DNA from: Thelonectria olida
Lineage: Eukaryota; Ascomycota; Sordariomycetes; Hypocreales; Nectriaceae
Direction: 5' to 3'
DNA length: 64,000 bases
Assembly (NCBI GenBank): GCA_020736575.1
Contig: JAGPYM010000003.1
Location: 124,001 to 188,000 of the forward strand
Part shown: positions 10,019-19,894 of the stretch, piece by piece
Position numbering within the stretch: the stretch's first letter is position 1
Layout of the letters: each line of letters opens with the position of its first letter
Program-made: the position numbers and the translations under genes
Notes under the pieces: model-generated
Databases searched by the model: none
Told to the model about the DNA's origin: nothing
Seen by the model: the letters and a program-made list of their open reading frames with translations, nothing else

Positions 10019-10431
10019 ATGCAATCGAAGCTGTTTGCGCTTGCGCTAGTTCCTGCCCTCGTGACAGTCACTGCATTTGCTTCTCCAACACTGTACTGGC
10101 CTTCGGAAAAAGGAGAGGGGACAGAATACACAATCGTCTTGCACAATAAAACGTCGGCCCAGAGGTCTGCTTTTTCAGAGTGGTTGGAAAAGACGCACGA
10201 AAACAGCCGTGGCGGTCGAAACGGTACATTTACTGGAATCACAAGGGCATTGCCCTTCAATCAGAATATTCTCTATTTGATCTTTGGCCGCTTCGATGAT
10301 GAGACGGTGGAAGCCATTGCCGCTCACCCTGACGTAAGTCCAGCTCTATTTCAACCCTTTGGCTAATATATTAACTTTTTTAGGTGGAAGAAATTTCGGC
10401 GAAACCTTTGTACTTTACTTCCGAGGTTTAA
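10019..10431 (+). CDS. Small secreted protein resembling peptidase inhibitor I9 (subtilisin propeptide-like)
   Basis: Two exons, 10019-10333 and 10384-10431, split by a 50-bp GT-AG intron; 120 residues. The ATG at 10019 (AAAATGC context) begins MQSKLFALALVPALVTVTAFA, a clear signal peptide. The mature part has EYTIVLHNKT as a first strand, a helix (AFSEWLEKTHE), then a FDDETVEAIAAHPDVEEI ending. YTIVL...HPDVxxI is the signature of the I9 fold, found as the propeptide of subtilases and as free inhibitors such as yeast Pbi2 and mushroom POIA1. Expected role: binding a secreted or vacuolar subtilase active site with its C-terminal tail. Unlike Pbi2 it has a signal peptide. The nearest upstream coding trace is the subtilase relic. 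Function is inferred from fold resemblance. Confidence 0.7.
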
Positions 10432-10568
10432 TTGCTGAGATGTGTGGTCACTACCTTTGTGTCCGATCGACTCTGGTTGTCTATATATTAGTACCGAATG
10501 GTAGTTATGGTCGCCTTCCAGGCTACAAAGACTAAAACACTTGACAATGAAGTTATTACTCGTGCTAA

Positions 10569-11363
10569 CTAATGTGCCGAATACCCTCCGTCGACGAAAA
10601 TCGTTTGCCCCGTCACCGTAGCACTCGCATCGCTTGCCAGATACACAGCAACACCAGCGAAATCTCGAGGCATTCCATTTCTCCCAGTCAGCGTCCGGTC
10701 CGCATGAGTCTTCACCTTGACGGGATCGCTAAACACCGTTTCCGCAAGGGGAGTCTGGACAAGACCTGGCGCGATAGCGTTGCAGAGAACACCACTGGGA
10801 GACCAGGCTTCTGCTTGTGAGCGCGTCAACGAGAGAAGTCCTCCCTTGGAAGCGCCGTACGCGCCGCTGTTTCCGAAAGCCCGGAATGACTGTTGGCTGA
10901 GTATGTTGATGATTCTGCCGCTCCCTCGTTTGGCCATGCGTGGGCCAAAGGCTTGCCCCAGAATAAATGGTGCCGTGAGGTTCACGGCGATGGTCTTGTC
11001 CCAGTCATCCAGCGACAGCTCGTTCATATGAGGGCGGTGATTGATCCCAGCAGCATTGACGACAATATCCGGAGTGCCAATGTTTGCAGAAATGGCTTCA
11101 ACAGCATCGTCCACCGAGTCGATGTTGGCCAGATCGGCGGCAACAGCCGAGGCATCGACATGGTACTGCGAGAGGTGGGTGAGGGTGTCGTTCAGAGGCT
11201 CCAGCCGTCGGGCAACAAGAACAAGGCTGCATCCTGCGCGGCCAAGGGCAGTAGCCATTTCACGGCCAATACCGGAGCTGCCTCCAGTAACCACTGCGGT
11301 TCTGCCTACGAGACTAAAGAGAGACTCGAGATAGTGTGAGACGGTCCTGAGTTTTTGGGCCAT
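10569..11363 (-). CDS. Short-chain dehydrogenase/reductase (classical SDR, gluconate 5-dehydrogenase-like)
   Basis: Intronless, 264 residues; the ATG at 11363 opens MAQKLRTVSHYLESLFSLVG. The Rossmann motif is VTGGSSGIG, the NAAG motif is VNAAGINHRP, catalytic Ser sits in NILSQQSF, Tyr and Lys in YGASKGG, and PG in IAPGLVQT. The C-terminal ASATVTGQTIFVDGGY is standard for SDRs acting on sugars or polyols. It probably catalyses NAD(P)-dependent oxidation/reduction of a hydroxyl in the cytosol; the specific substrate cannot be read. It converges on the I9-like gene, 137 bp between stops. Confidence 0.9.
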   Translation of the reverse strand: MAQKLRTVSHYLESLFSLVGRTAVVTGGSSGIGREMATALGRAGCSLVLVARRLEPLNDTLTHLSQYHVDASAVAADLANIDSVDDAVEAISANIGTPDIVVNAAGINHRPHMNELSLDDWDKTIAVNLTAPFILGQAFGPRMAKRGSGRIINILSQQSFRAFGNSGAYGASKGGLLSLTRSQAEAWSPSGVLCNAIAPGLVQTPLAETVFSDPVKVKTHADRTLTGRNGMPRDFAGVAVYLASDASATVTGQTIFVDGGYSAH

Positions 11364-12545
11364 GGTAGTGAGTTTTGTTTGAGAGTAAATGTAGTGAAAT
11401 GGAGCGATGAGTGAATTCACGACATATTCAAGAATTGCGATGTCCTACCTAGTAAAAGAGTCGTTGAAGAGCGTTGAAACTGAGTGCCGAAGTTACGTAG
11501 TTCGAAAGTGTGAGTCTGAATGACACCGAGCTGCTCCGTCTCGGAGCGAGAAGGTGGATGAGTCATCAGTGGTGTCTCAAGGACGCGTTCTGAGACAAGG
11601 GAGGCCACACTGCGAAACCGGAAGGTCCAGTGATTATTGACAACGGCGACGAGGGAGGAAGTATTAGCCGAAGTTGAGGGTATCACAAACATCGAGTCTA
11701 GTCTTCTCGTGAATCGATTGATTTGGGTGTTGCGTGTCGGGAATGTTGGCCAATAAAGATGCACGGCCATTTTTGAGTTAAAGATAAGGTAAAGTCCGCG
11801 TGATGGGAGTGGATCTCGTGTGCGAGTCGCTCCCTTGACTCGCTTTATTCTCCGTTGAGCGTGTGCAATGCATGGTCTTGATGGCTTCCCTTAGGTTTAT
11901 ATGAGCTGGTTTTGTATATGCAGTGCGGGGCTTAGCATTGACTGAATCCAACGTAAAGCATCGCCTCAATTTTAGGTCCTTTGCGTGCTGCCGTGGGTAA
12001 CTTGGGTCGGGTACCTTCCTACCGAGGAAATGGCCGAAATGCGGAACGAAAATTGGGCGGGCGTGTCACGTGTGGCAAGCGATGTCCCTCCCTGCTCCTG
12101 CCTGCCAGATGATAGCAACGGTAATTAATATTCGGACAGGAATCAAAGACTCATATGAACCAACGAATATCCAGGGATGCATTCGAAAACACGCGCAGAA
12201 ACACGCGTATTTATTGGCCAATCAAAACGCCACAACAAGCCATGTTCAGCCCCTTTAGCGGGGCCCGTAATTCGCATCGTCGGCCTTGATTGGCCGCATC
12301 CCTTGTCGTCCATGGCACTTTTTCAACTTCAACGCCTTCACGATGCGTCGCTTGGCCCCAAGGGGGAGCGTCCCCATTCTTAGGGCGACTTAGCGTCCAT
12401 TCCCGCTCAGGGGCCTCGAACACTACATCAGCTGCTCACCTCCCGTCCCTGCAAATTTCCCCGTTTACCCTCGTTCTCAGCCCCGCCGAAAATCTGAAGA
12501 TCCAGCGGCCGGCCTTGCTTGCCTGCGGTGAACCGTCCCGTAAAG
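11364..12545. promoter_or_regulatory. 1.2-kb divergent intergenic region with CCAAT palindrome
   Basis: No gene is supported. A perfect inverted CCAAT pair, ATTGGCCAAT, lies at 12213-12222, and a second GATTGGCC occurs near 12287, both upstream of the secreted-protein gene on the plus strand. They could bind the Hap complex (inference). Open frames on the minus strand (11417-11770) have no domain resemblance. Confidence 0.4.
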
Positions 12546-13223
12546 ATGCTGCTGAAGCTGCTCCTCCTCGTCTTCGTCGCGCTGGTCCTGGCCAAGGATG
12601 GCGGCCCGGACCCCAAGGACATTGTGCGCCATCTCGACGCTGTAGAGTCCGAGGCTTCGCAGTCGGCCCAGATTATGAGCGGCGTGGGCACCATTGCCGA
12701 GAAGATTGCCGTCTACTGGAAACACAAGCCTCTCACTGTGAGTCGCCGTGGCCTTGACCGGAGAGACGAGAGAGGCTGACTCAATCTTAGAAAGCGGAAA
12801 ATATCATGGTCGACAATGCCCATGCCATCCAGGCCACCATTGATCTCATCTACGCCGCAAAGGACAAGCTCTCCGACGACGACCAAAAGAAGCTATGTAA
12901 TGCCTACCAAGACGTGTGTTGTCCTCTTCCCCTTGCCTCAGCCACCAGACTAACCTCCTCCCTAGGCCATGGGTGCCGAACAAAAGATGCTCGGCGAGAT
13001 TATTGAAAAGGACACTGTGCTCCAGACCATGCCCAACCGCCTGACGCTGTTGTTCGACATCAAGGAGGTGTGGAAGAGCATTGGCCAACTCACTGCGGCT
13101 CTTCTTTCCAAAGCGTCAAGTTGCGAAGGCGATGTCAAGGCCATGGAGGAGGCTGTGGATAAGTTGATGCTGGATGCCATCAACGCGTTGGTTGGAAAGC
13201 ACATTGGAAAACTGGACGACTAA
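12546..13223 (+). CDS. Secreted alpha-helical protein, unknown function
   Basis: Three exons (12546-12737, 12791-12913, 12966-13223) joined in phase by 53- and 52-bp introns give 190 residues. MLLKLLLLVFVALVLA is a signal peptide. The mature protein is rich in Lys, Asp and Ala with heptad-like helices (HLDAVESEASQ, IQATIDLIYAAKDKL, VWKSIGQLTAALLSK) and only two cysteines. The overall pattern weakly recalls fungal HsbA/galactomannoprotein families of secreted helical proteins, but I do not see a firm signature. No GPI signal is evident at the C-terminus (GKHIGKLDD). It could be a cell-wall or effector protein; function unknown. Confidence 0.75.
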
Positions 13224-13706
13224 GTGAAGCCATGTATATTAATTATGATCCCTAATACGAGTAATCGTCATTTAATTAAGCGACTAGACAAACTTGGTTC
13301 CCTACCATGATATCACTTGCAAGCTGAACTGTGATGAGAAGCAAACACCCACCCCCATGGCCGGGTTCGGAGCATACATCAGCATCAGACTTGGAGGCCA
13401 TTGCTGTGGCTGATAGTTGCATTAACAGGACCCTGCAGAGTTCGCCCATGCAATCATGGCAAATTCGTGTGTAACGCATTTTTAGGCTTGAATTTAAAGT
13501 TATCCAGCCGGTGACTCGTCGAAGACCTCAAGGGTCGATCTATGGTCACGCGAGACATGATATTTCCAGGAGCCTCAAGTACCTTACACACCTATTTTAA
13601 TAATCAATGCCATCCCTTTACTATTAGAGAATTCTCTGAAAATGGGGGTTTCGTATCTGGAGTTCTTCCAATCTCTGGTTGATAAATCGCCATGCCATCT
13701 CCCGCC
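13224..13706. other. Intergenic, convergent 3' flanks, no gene seen
   Basis: This separates the helical secreted protein and the DUF3431 gene. It is AT richer around 13570-13640. Nothing further is recognisable. Confidence 0.4.
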
Positions 13707-14744
13707 CTAACTATCAAGCAAATGTCCCATCATCAACGTAGCAGCATCCAACAACGTCTCTACCCTCTCCACCGGGAGCCTCTCCTCCCTCAAACACAGG
13801 CCGTAGAGATCGCAATAACACTCCATCGGTGTCATGAATGACGTGGCATTGCCCACGTCGCCTTCTCGAAAGATGGCTTCCCAAAGTGTTTCAAACACGG
13901 CACCAGCAGATCTGCTTGAAAGTGCCGTGTGCAGAATCCAGTCTCTGAGCGAGCGCAGACGATCTTGAGAAATCGACTCGACAAGTTTGCGGGACAAAGC
14001 AAACTGGCCGCCGGCGAGAAAATCCCACCGTGACGGAGGATCAGGATGGTGTTGCAATGGGAACAACTCACGCCAGAGCGCAGAATACTGTTCATGCAAA
14101 TCCTTAGGCGACTGGCTGGAAAGCTTTTGGCCGCCGTCCTCAGCCTCCCACTCCTCGCGCGTGAGATCTAGTACAGACGGCCCAGTGGCACCAGGCACCG
14201 GCTCGACCGCCCTCCGCAACGCCTTGTCACAGGCGAGGTTAACGAATCCGCGCTGCAGGACGGCCTGAGGACGCAGCTTGTTGACGGTGAGAGGCGAGCT
14301 GCGGCTGAGGAGAGCGTTATTATGCCACGTGGTGCGATGGCCGTGCATGAAGATCATGACGTCGGGAAGGTCATCGTAGTGATCGATCAGGTATGTCAGG
14401 TACGCCATGGCTTCGTTGCCCTTGTTCTGGGACTGGCCATTCTGAGGCGAGGGCTGGTCGGCGACATGGATGATCTGCGAGTCGCCGTTGCGGAGGCCAG
14501 ATTCGGAACGCAACGTCGCCGGGTCGTCGCTCGACACGGCCGCAATAACAACCGTGATCGGAGTTTCCCTCTCGTCACGTCGGAGGTCGATCGAGTTGGG
14601 CGGGAAGAGGCCAAAGCACGACGACGCGTAGGACACGAGGACGTCTCTTTTACTTGGTGCAGACGTGTGCTTTGACTTCAACAGCAGGAGACATGCAAAG
14701 AAAGTCACACATGTGCCGATGAAGACGTAGAATAGTCGTGTCAT
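13707..14744 (-). CDS. DUF3431 family protein, single N-terminal membrane anchor
   Basis: Intronless, 345 residues from the ATG at 14744. The N-terminus LFYVFIGTCVTFFACLLLL is one membrane segment, followed by a Lys/Ser-rich stem, which fits a type II membrane or secreted protein. Family marks of DUF3431: VVIAAVSSDD, YLTYLIDHYDDLPDVMIFMHGHRTTWHN, RGFVNLACD, RWDFLAGGQFALSR and a C-terminal WEAIFREG...PMECYCDLYGLC. The DxD-like and HGHR patterns make a glycosyltransferase-like role possible, but no activity is established. It is divergent from the small secreted protein gene with 510 bp between starts. Confidence 0.85.
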   Translation of the reverse strand: MTRLFYVFIGTCVTFFACLLLLKSKHTSAPSKRDVLVSYASSCFGLFPPNSIDLRRDERETPITVVIAAVSSDDPATLRSESGLRNGDSQIIHVADQPSPQNGQSQNKGNEAMAYLTYLIDHYDDLPDVMIFMHGHRTTWHNNALLSRSSPLTVNKLRPQAVLQRGFVNLACDKALRRAVEPVPGATGPSVLDLTREEWEAEDGGQKLSSQSPKDLHEQYSALWRELFPLQHHPDPPSRWDFLAGGQFALSRKLVESISQDRLRSLRDWILHTALSSRSAGAVFETLWEAIFREGDVGNATSFMTPMECYCDLYGLCLREERLPVERVETLLDAATLMMGHLLDS

Positions 14745-15254
14745 TGGCCACTCTGGAATATGGACTTATCCGCGGGTGCAACGGTATTGTTAAGTTGTCG
14801 ACGGCAGACGGAACTTGCATCGGACAAGAAGAGTTCATCCCGGCCCGAAACCCCACCGAATGGTCCTTCCGTCCGTATTAATAGCGATAGACGAGCGCAT
14901 CGTCAAGCTAATGCAGGAACTTCCGTCTGTACTATTTGCCCACTTCCTGTGGGTTACTGGTTCGTAACGTCTGACTGTCGCTGAGTCATGCCCACCCCTG
15001 CATAGGTTACCTCGTATCGAGTACCCAATCCTGCTGCATGCTTCGTCAAGACGGTAGAATTGGACTGAGAAAGATATTTCCGAGAGACATGAAACAAACC
15101 AAACATTTGGAATACCACGAGGGATCTGCCGAAGTAAATCGGGGGCCTCAATAGATATAAAGGTCTTGTGTAGTCTGGGATAAGATGCTTCGACTAGACA
15201 TTCTCACCACCACCATCCGCCCAGCTCATCCTCATCCTCATCCTCAGCGCCAAA
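14745..15254. promoter_or_regulatory. Divergent promoter region; TATA box before the small secreted protein
   Basis: TATAAAG at 15156-15162 lies 93 bp before the plus-strand ATG at 15255, followed by a pyrimidine tract of CATCCT repeats (about 15220-15248), a typical arrangement for a strongly expressed fungal gene. No other gene is supported here. Confidence 0.5.
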
Positions 15255-15679
15255 ATGAAGATTGCCTATGTTCTCTCCGCCCTGGTCTCTGTGGCCAGTG
15301 CCGGCACTCACATCAACTAGTGAGGCTCTGCGTCTCCCACTAGCATGATAATCATAACTGACACGAATGACAACCACAGCTACTCAGACACCAACTGCAA
15401 GAACTGGATCGGCCAGAAGGACATTGGGCAAAACTGGGGCGACCAGAGTTTTGCCTCTCCCAACGGCGCGCATAGCGCCCTCCCCGTTTCGACGTCCCCG
15501 TGGTATCGTAAGTCTATTCGCATATGCATTCGCGTGAGGGCCATGCATGGCTAATGGAGATGTGTACGATAGTGGTCGAGTTCTATGACAACAACAACCC
15601 TGGTGCCAAGTACAGGAGGGCTGATGGCCAATGCTGGGGCACCACTGGCAAGGTCATCACCCACATCATTCCTTGGTAA
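15255..15679 (+). CDS. Small secreted protein (99 residues), effector-like, unknown function
   Basis: Three exons (15255-15319, 15380-15507, 15573-15679), GT-AG introns of 60 and 65 bp, continuous frame, 99 residues. MKIAYVLSALVSVASA is a signal peptide; the mature chain of about 83 residues is rich in Asn, Gly, Trp and Tyr and has only two cysteines (TNCKN and GQCWG), which could pair. I recognise no family. Short length, signal peptide, TATA-driven promoter and lack of known domains are the usual marks of candidate effectors or secreted antimicrobial-type proteins, but this is only a description. The ATG is supported by the signal peptide and by AAAATGA context. Confidence 0.7.
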
Positions 15680-16186
15680 CTTGTGGTTGAGGGCAGGGTT
15701 GGCCTGAGGACTCTCTCTTTGGGTCTAACACGATTGAGAAAGGAAAACAGATACCTCGGTAGCTGCCGCTTTTGATAGGACCCATTGCAACGCTCTGACG
15801 TTTTTATTTCCTTATCCGGCAATTATTTCGTCCACACCTCAAGCGTTAAATCCCCAACGGATCTCGATATCCAAGTGCCGTAGTGCTACCCCACCATGAT
15901 TTGTACCATCTCGAGGCTTATCAAGTCGTCTTTCTTTGGGCCATCAACTTTCTCAATGCAGTTTAGCCGTACGTGACAAACGCGCATCATCCCTTATACG
16001 CACCGCGTAGTTACCCGGTGCGGTGACCTTCTCCAATCTTGGTAATGTTTAACGTAACGCACCCAAGAGGTTGGCCGTCACGACTCATTCACTCAATATT
16101 GCGGAGGATTCCAGTTCCCCTCTCGCAGTTTCAGTTCTCCCGTTTACAATTTTTCTATTCCAACACCCAAAAGATCAATCGCGAAA
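15680..16186. other. Intergenic, no gene seen
   Basis: 3' flank of the small secreted protein and promoter of the MOSC gene. A pyrimidine-rich stretch at 16110-16160 probably marks the MOSC leader. No other feature. Confidence 0.4.
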
Positions 16187-17485
16187 ATGTCGGCTCAGCT
16201 GCCCTCAATCGATGAATCCACCATAGTCACTGTTAGCATCCTGAGCCTGGCTCTGATCGTGGCAGTCTTGTCCTTTTTCCTCTCTCCAACCCAAAAGCCG
16301 CATGGAAATGAGTTGAAAATTACACAGGTAAGATGCATTCATAAAACCCCGACGCATCTACACCAACATGCTCAACTAATTGAACGCCATAGCTCTACGT
16401 CTACCCAGTCAAGGGACTCCGGGGCTCCAACTTGGACAAAGCCCGCCTCGGGCCTTACGGAATCGTCGGAGATCGGACATTCTGTCTGCAAAAGGTCACA
16501 CGCGGCGATGAGGGCGTCAAATACGACACCATGCTCGTTGGCTACCATCTGCAAATGGCCCTGTTCGTCTCGTCAATTCACTGGGGCGAGCCCGGAAACG
16601 ACGAGGTCGAGGTTGAGTGGAAAGGACGCGGAACAGCCTTTGGCGTGGCCAAGGACATGACAACTCCTGACAAGATTCGATTCCCGCTCCAGCCCAAGAC
16701 CAAAGGACAGCCGACAGTAGAGGTCAATCTTCACAAAAGTACCACCATGGCATACGACATGGGCGATGAACTTTCGTCGTGGTTTGCCGATCGCTTCGGC
16801 TTCGAAGTTCGGCTGGTCTACATCGGCGATGGCTCGAGACCTGTCCTAGGATCCCTAGCACCAAACAGCCCCGGCGGTTTGAGAAGAGCGAGACTGCTTC
16901 AGCGCCTTCGAGGAATGGTCCCATTCCTGGCCTATCCTGCTGAGAGACTCGCCTTCAACGACATTGCCCATTATCTCGTCGTCACCGAAGAATCCAACAA
17001 CCAGGTGACATCCCGCTTAGACGAAGGCTACGCAATGGATGTGTCTAAATTTCGCCCCAACATTGTTGTCAAGGGCGCACCCGGAGCCTACGTGGAAGAC
17101 TTCTGGGGCGAGTTGACCTTTTCTGGAGGCATCAGGATGCCTCTCACGGCGAATTGCTACCGCTGCCAAAGCATCACCGTCGACTACGACACTGGCGCTA
17201 CGGCTACGGACGACAGGGGCATGGTGTGGAAGAAACTAAACAAGGATCGGAGGGTTGATGCGGGAGCAAAGTACAGCCCTGTGTTTGGAAGGTATGGGTA
17301 TTGCTTTGGTGCCGTCACCGGGAAGACGCTACACGTTGGCCAAGGGGCCAAGGTGACGCGTGTCAATGCGAAGAGAACTGCTTTTGGTGAGTCGTTTTCC
17401 AGATTCGTATGCGCCCTGTGATGCTGATGACCACTTAGATTGGCCTCTTCTTACTACTTTCGGTGTCAGTCAGAAGAAGGAGTGA
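16187..17485 (+). CDS. MOSC-domain protein, mARC-like molybdenum cofactor sulfurase-family enzyme
   Basis: Three exons (16187-16327, 16393-17386, 17439-17485) give 393 residues; introns are 65 and 52 bp. A membrane segment (VSILSLALIVAVLSFFL, about residues 17-33) precedes the MOSC N-terminal beta barrel (LYVYPVKGLRGSNLDKARLG, GIVGDRTFCL) and the MOSC catalytic domain (DVSKFRPNIVVKG, EDFWGEL). The Cys of NCYRCQSITVDYDTG matches the Mo-coordinating cysteine of mARC proteins. Expected role: a membrane-anchored molybdenum enzyme reducing N-hydroxylated substrates, perhaps on the mitochondrial outer membrane as in animals. The last 15 residues come from the short third exon. The DUF-free length fits fungal homologues. 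Confidence 0.85.
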
Positions 17486-17995
17486 ACCAGGCTTTTAGAC
17501 GTGGAAGAGCTACATGGAGGATATGGAAGGGACTGGGGAAAAGAAGACCAGGCACTCTTTTAACAAAGGATGCACTAAGGACCCGCACCAAGACCTGGAT
17601 GACTGTGAAGGTCAAGAAATATAGAGAAATTTAGAAATTGAAAAGGCGGTCCCGGGTAGAGGCTCAACACAGCATTGCCAACCTTTGGATAACTTTACCG
17701 GCCCGCTTCTGCAGGATACCTGAAAAGCGCTCGATCTTAAGTGTGTAGGAGATGGAGATGGACGTATTTTACATCAGAGATGAACAATGCAGTAAACGCA
17801 AGGGAGGGAGAGACCTTGGGCGTCGGGACTCGAGAGAGTCGAGGACGAAACCAGCTTAGTCATCTGTCCAAGGGTCGGAGCAAGGTTTCCCCGATACCCA
17901 TGATTTCGATATCTGCGATAACCGCCAAGATTCATTTTCCATGCCAGGAAGCCCGCCAGCACAACCGCCACTCACCCGCCCGAACCTCACACAAA
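17486..17995. other. Intergenic, no gene seen
   Basis: 3' flank of the MOSC gene and promoter of TIM13. A purine-rich stretch spans 17505-17640. Nothing else is recognised. Confidence 0.35.
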
Positions 17996-18333
17996 ATGGA
18001 CTCCAGCGCCGTCAAGCAGGCCGTTATCAAGCAGGTCTTGGCCGAGGCCAACATGGCCAATGCCCGCGTGCTCATCGAGGCACGTCTCCCCCATCCAATT
18101 GACCTCTTTTACAACAAACTTTCCCTCGCCCACGATCCAATGCTAACATTGCCCGCGAGCAGAACCTCCAGGAGACTTGCTTCGAAAAGTGCGTCCCCAA
18201 GCCCGGCGCTTCCCTCTCGAGCGGCGAACAGTCCTGCATGACGTCGTGCATGGAAAAGTACATGGCCGCCTGGAACCAGGTCAACTCGGCCTACATTGCG
18301 AGGTTGCGACAGGAGCAGGGCAACGGCCACTAA
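17996..18333 (+). CDS. TIM13: Mitochondrial intermembrane-space chaperone Tim13
   Basis: Two exons, 17996-18079 and 18163-18333, encode 84 residues. The twin CX3C motif of small Tims is complete: CFEKC then 15 residues then CMTSC. LIENLQETCFEKCVP and GEQSCMTSCMEKYMAAWN match Tim13 rather than Tim8, 9 or 10. Tim13 pairs with Tim8 and escorts hydrophobic precursors (for example Tim23, beta-barrels) across the intermembrane space; the cysteines form two disulfides through Mia40. The intron of 83 bp begins GCACGT and ends CAG: using the GC donor keeps the exact spacing LIExLxxxC of the family, whereas the nearby GT at 18083 would insert residues and shift the frame. Confidence 0.92.
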
Positions 18334-18688
18334 ACTACCCTCCCCGAGAAACAACGAAGATGACGCTGGCCTCGACGGCTGCGTCGATTGACGACGACGA
18401 ACCTCTTCCCTCTTGTGGTGCGGACCATACCCGCAAGGATTGTATCATAGGGTCATGATGTATCGAGGCGAGCATGGCCAGTGTGGTTTTTTTTGGCGTC
18501 GTACGTACGACGCTGCTGTACAGTAGTCAAAGGGGAAAACCACGTGTATATCGCAGGTCGGAGCTTGAGATGGTATGATAGACAAAGAGACATAGACGAA
18601 CTCAAGGTGTACTGTACGGGGGAGACATAATGCTATAACGGCCAAAACATCTCAGAGTAAAAAAAGTCTTCCATTCTTGTTGGGGTAT
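18334..18688. other. Convergent intergenic region
   Basis: Holds the 3' ends of TIM13 and the NSRP1-like gene. No reading frame or repeat of note; a T8 run occurs near 18487. Confidence 0.35.
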
Positions 18689-19894
18689 CTAATTTCCTTG
18701 CGCGGCCGCCTTTTTCTTCTCCTCCTCGGCTGCTCGCTTTCGCGCGAGATAGCGCTCCTTTGCACTCGAAATCTCGCCTTCCGTCTTACGGCTCTTGTTT
18801 GCGCGCTCGACTTCCTGCCGCTGTGCTTCCTCGTCCTCTCTCGACCGTTTGAGGGATTGCTCCAACTGCTCCTCGAGCATGCGCGACTGCCGTTCTCTCA
18901 TGGCCTGTTTGCGACCAAACTGCTGTCCTGTGCCTTCTTTCCGCGTCCTCTCGACAGGCCGCCCTGTATCGCGCTGGACGGGTTCCTTCTTCTTGGTGCC
19001 GAGGTTGAGACCACCCCTGAGGAGCTGGCGCTTGTCGACAACTTGGCCATCCTCGTTGACTGCGATGGAAGCGCCCTTTTCGTTTAGTTCTTTGGCGAGG
19101 TCTGCTTCGGTTTTTCCCTCGTCTTGCAAGTCGTCCTCTCCCTCCTCTTTTGCGCCGTTCTTGGCCGTCTCTTCCGCTGCCTTGACGGCGTCAGCGTGTC
19201 GTTGCTCGTCCTTGTCCAATAGCTTCTTGTAGAATGCGGACATGCCGCCGCCCTTGTTTTTCTTTGCCTCCTCCTCTTCTCTACGCTTCTCCTCCTCTTC
19301 CAGGCGTCTATTTTCCTCCTGCTGTTTGCGGTATGCCTCGGTCACAAACTTTTCTTTTCCTTCGTATTCCTCGCCCTCGGCCTCTCGTTCGCGGGCAATC
19401 TTCTTCTCTTCGGCGATGAGGGCATCGCGTTTGCGCACCTCGGCGGCCTGCAGTAGACTGGTCATGTACTTTGGTTTGCGCTCCTTGTCCTCCTTGGTAG
19501 CCTGCTTCTTGGGCTTGAGGGAGTCGTAGACCGAGTCGTACTCGTATACGCTGGCGTCGAGGTCGGCAGCAGCCTGGGCGTTTCTGCGCGCGGTGAGGGA
19601 GCTCGAGAGATCGCCAAACATGGAGTTTGGCTGGGTCTTGGATTTGAGCTTCGGAGGCTGCGACGGAAGGCCATTTTTGGACTTGGAGGGTTTCGATGTG
19701 GATGATTTTGGGGCTGATGGGATGCCAAAGTCGTCAAACTCTCCGATTTCTTCGGCCTTGGGCTGCTTGTTTGCGGTGTCGTTGTCGGAATCGTCGTCGT
19801 CGCCACCAAACATGGGCTTTCGTTTTGGCGGGGCGGGCTTTGACGCGCCTGGCTTTTTGGAGAAGTTGAGCCCGAAGGCTAAAGGTTTGCTCAT
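18689..19894 (-). CDS. NSRP1/CCDC55-like nuclear speckle splicing factor
   Basis: Intronless, 401 residues from the ATG at 19894 (MSKPLAFGLNFSKKPGASKP). The N-terminal third is acidic and Ser rich. The NSRP1 N-terminal domain (DUF2040) follows: VYEYDSVYDSLK, RKPKYMTSLLQAAEVRKRD and EREGEEYEGKEKFVTEAYRK-type sequence (the local order reads EAEGEEYEGKEKFVTEAY), then a long Glu/Arg/Lys coiled coil and MSAFYKKLLDKDEQRH. The C-terminus is Arg/Glu rich with SKRSREDEEAQ-like segments. In animals this family regulates alternative splice-site choice in nuclear speckles; the fungal role is not known. It is divergent from the LysM gene with a 469-bp spacer. Confidence 0.88.
   Translation of the reverse strand: MSKPLAFGLNFSKKPGASKPAPPKRKPMFGGDDDDSDNDTANKQPKAEEIGEFDDFGIPSAPKSSTSKPSKSKNGLPSQPPKLKSKTQPNSMFGDLSSSLTARRNAQAAADLDASVYEYDSVYDSLKPKKQATKEDKERKPKYMTSLLQAAEVRKRDALIAEEKKIAREREAEGEEYEGKEKFVTEAYRKQQEENRRLEEEEKRREEEEAKKNKGGGMSAFYKKLLDKDEQRHADAVKAAEETAKNGAKEEGEDDLQDEGKTEADLAKELNEKGASIAVNEDGQVVDKRQLLRGGLNLGTKKKEPVQRDTGRPVERTRKEGTGQQFGRKQAMRERQSRMLEEQLEQSLKRSREDEEAQRQEVERANKSRKTEGEISSAKERYLARKRAAEEEKKKAAAQGN

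Noticed and set aside
16187..17485. Secondary-metabolite or effector cluster in the 1-17 kb part
   Set aside because: Single transporter, SDR and regulator are scattered among unrelated genes; no PKS, NRPS, terpene synthase or P450 is present.
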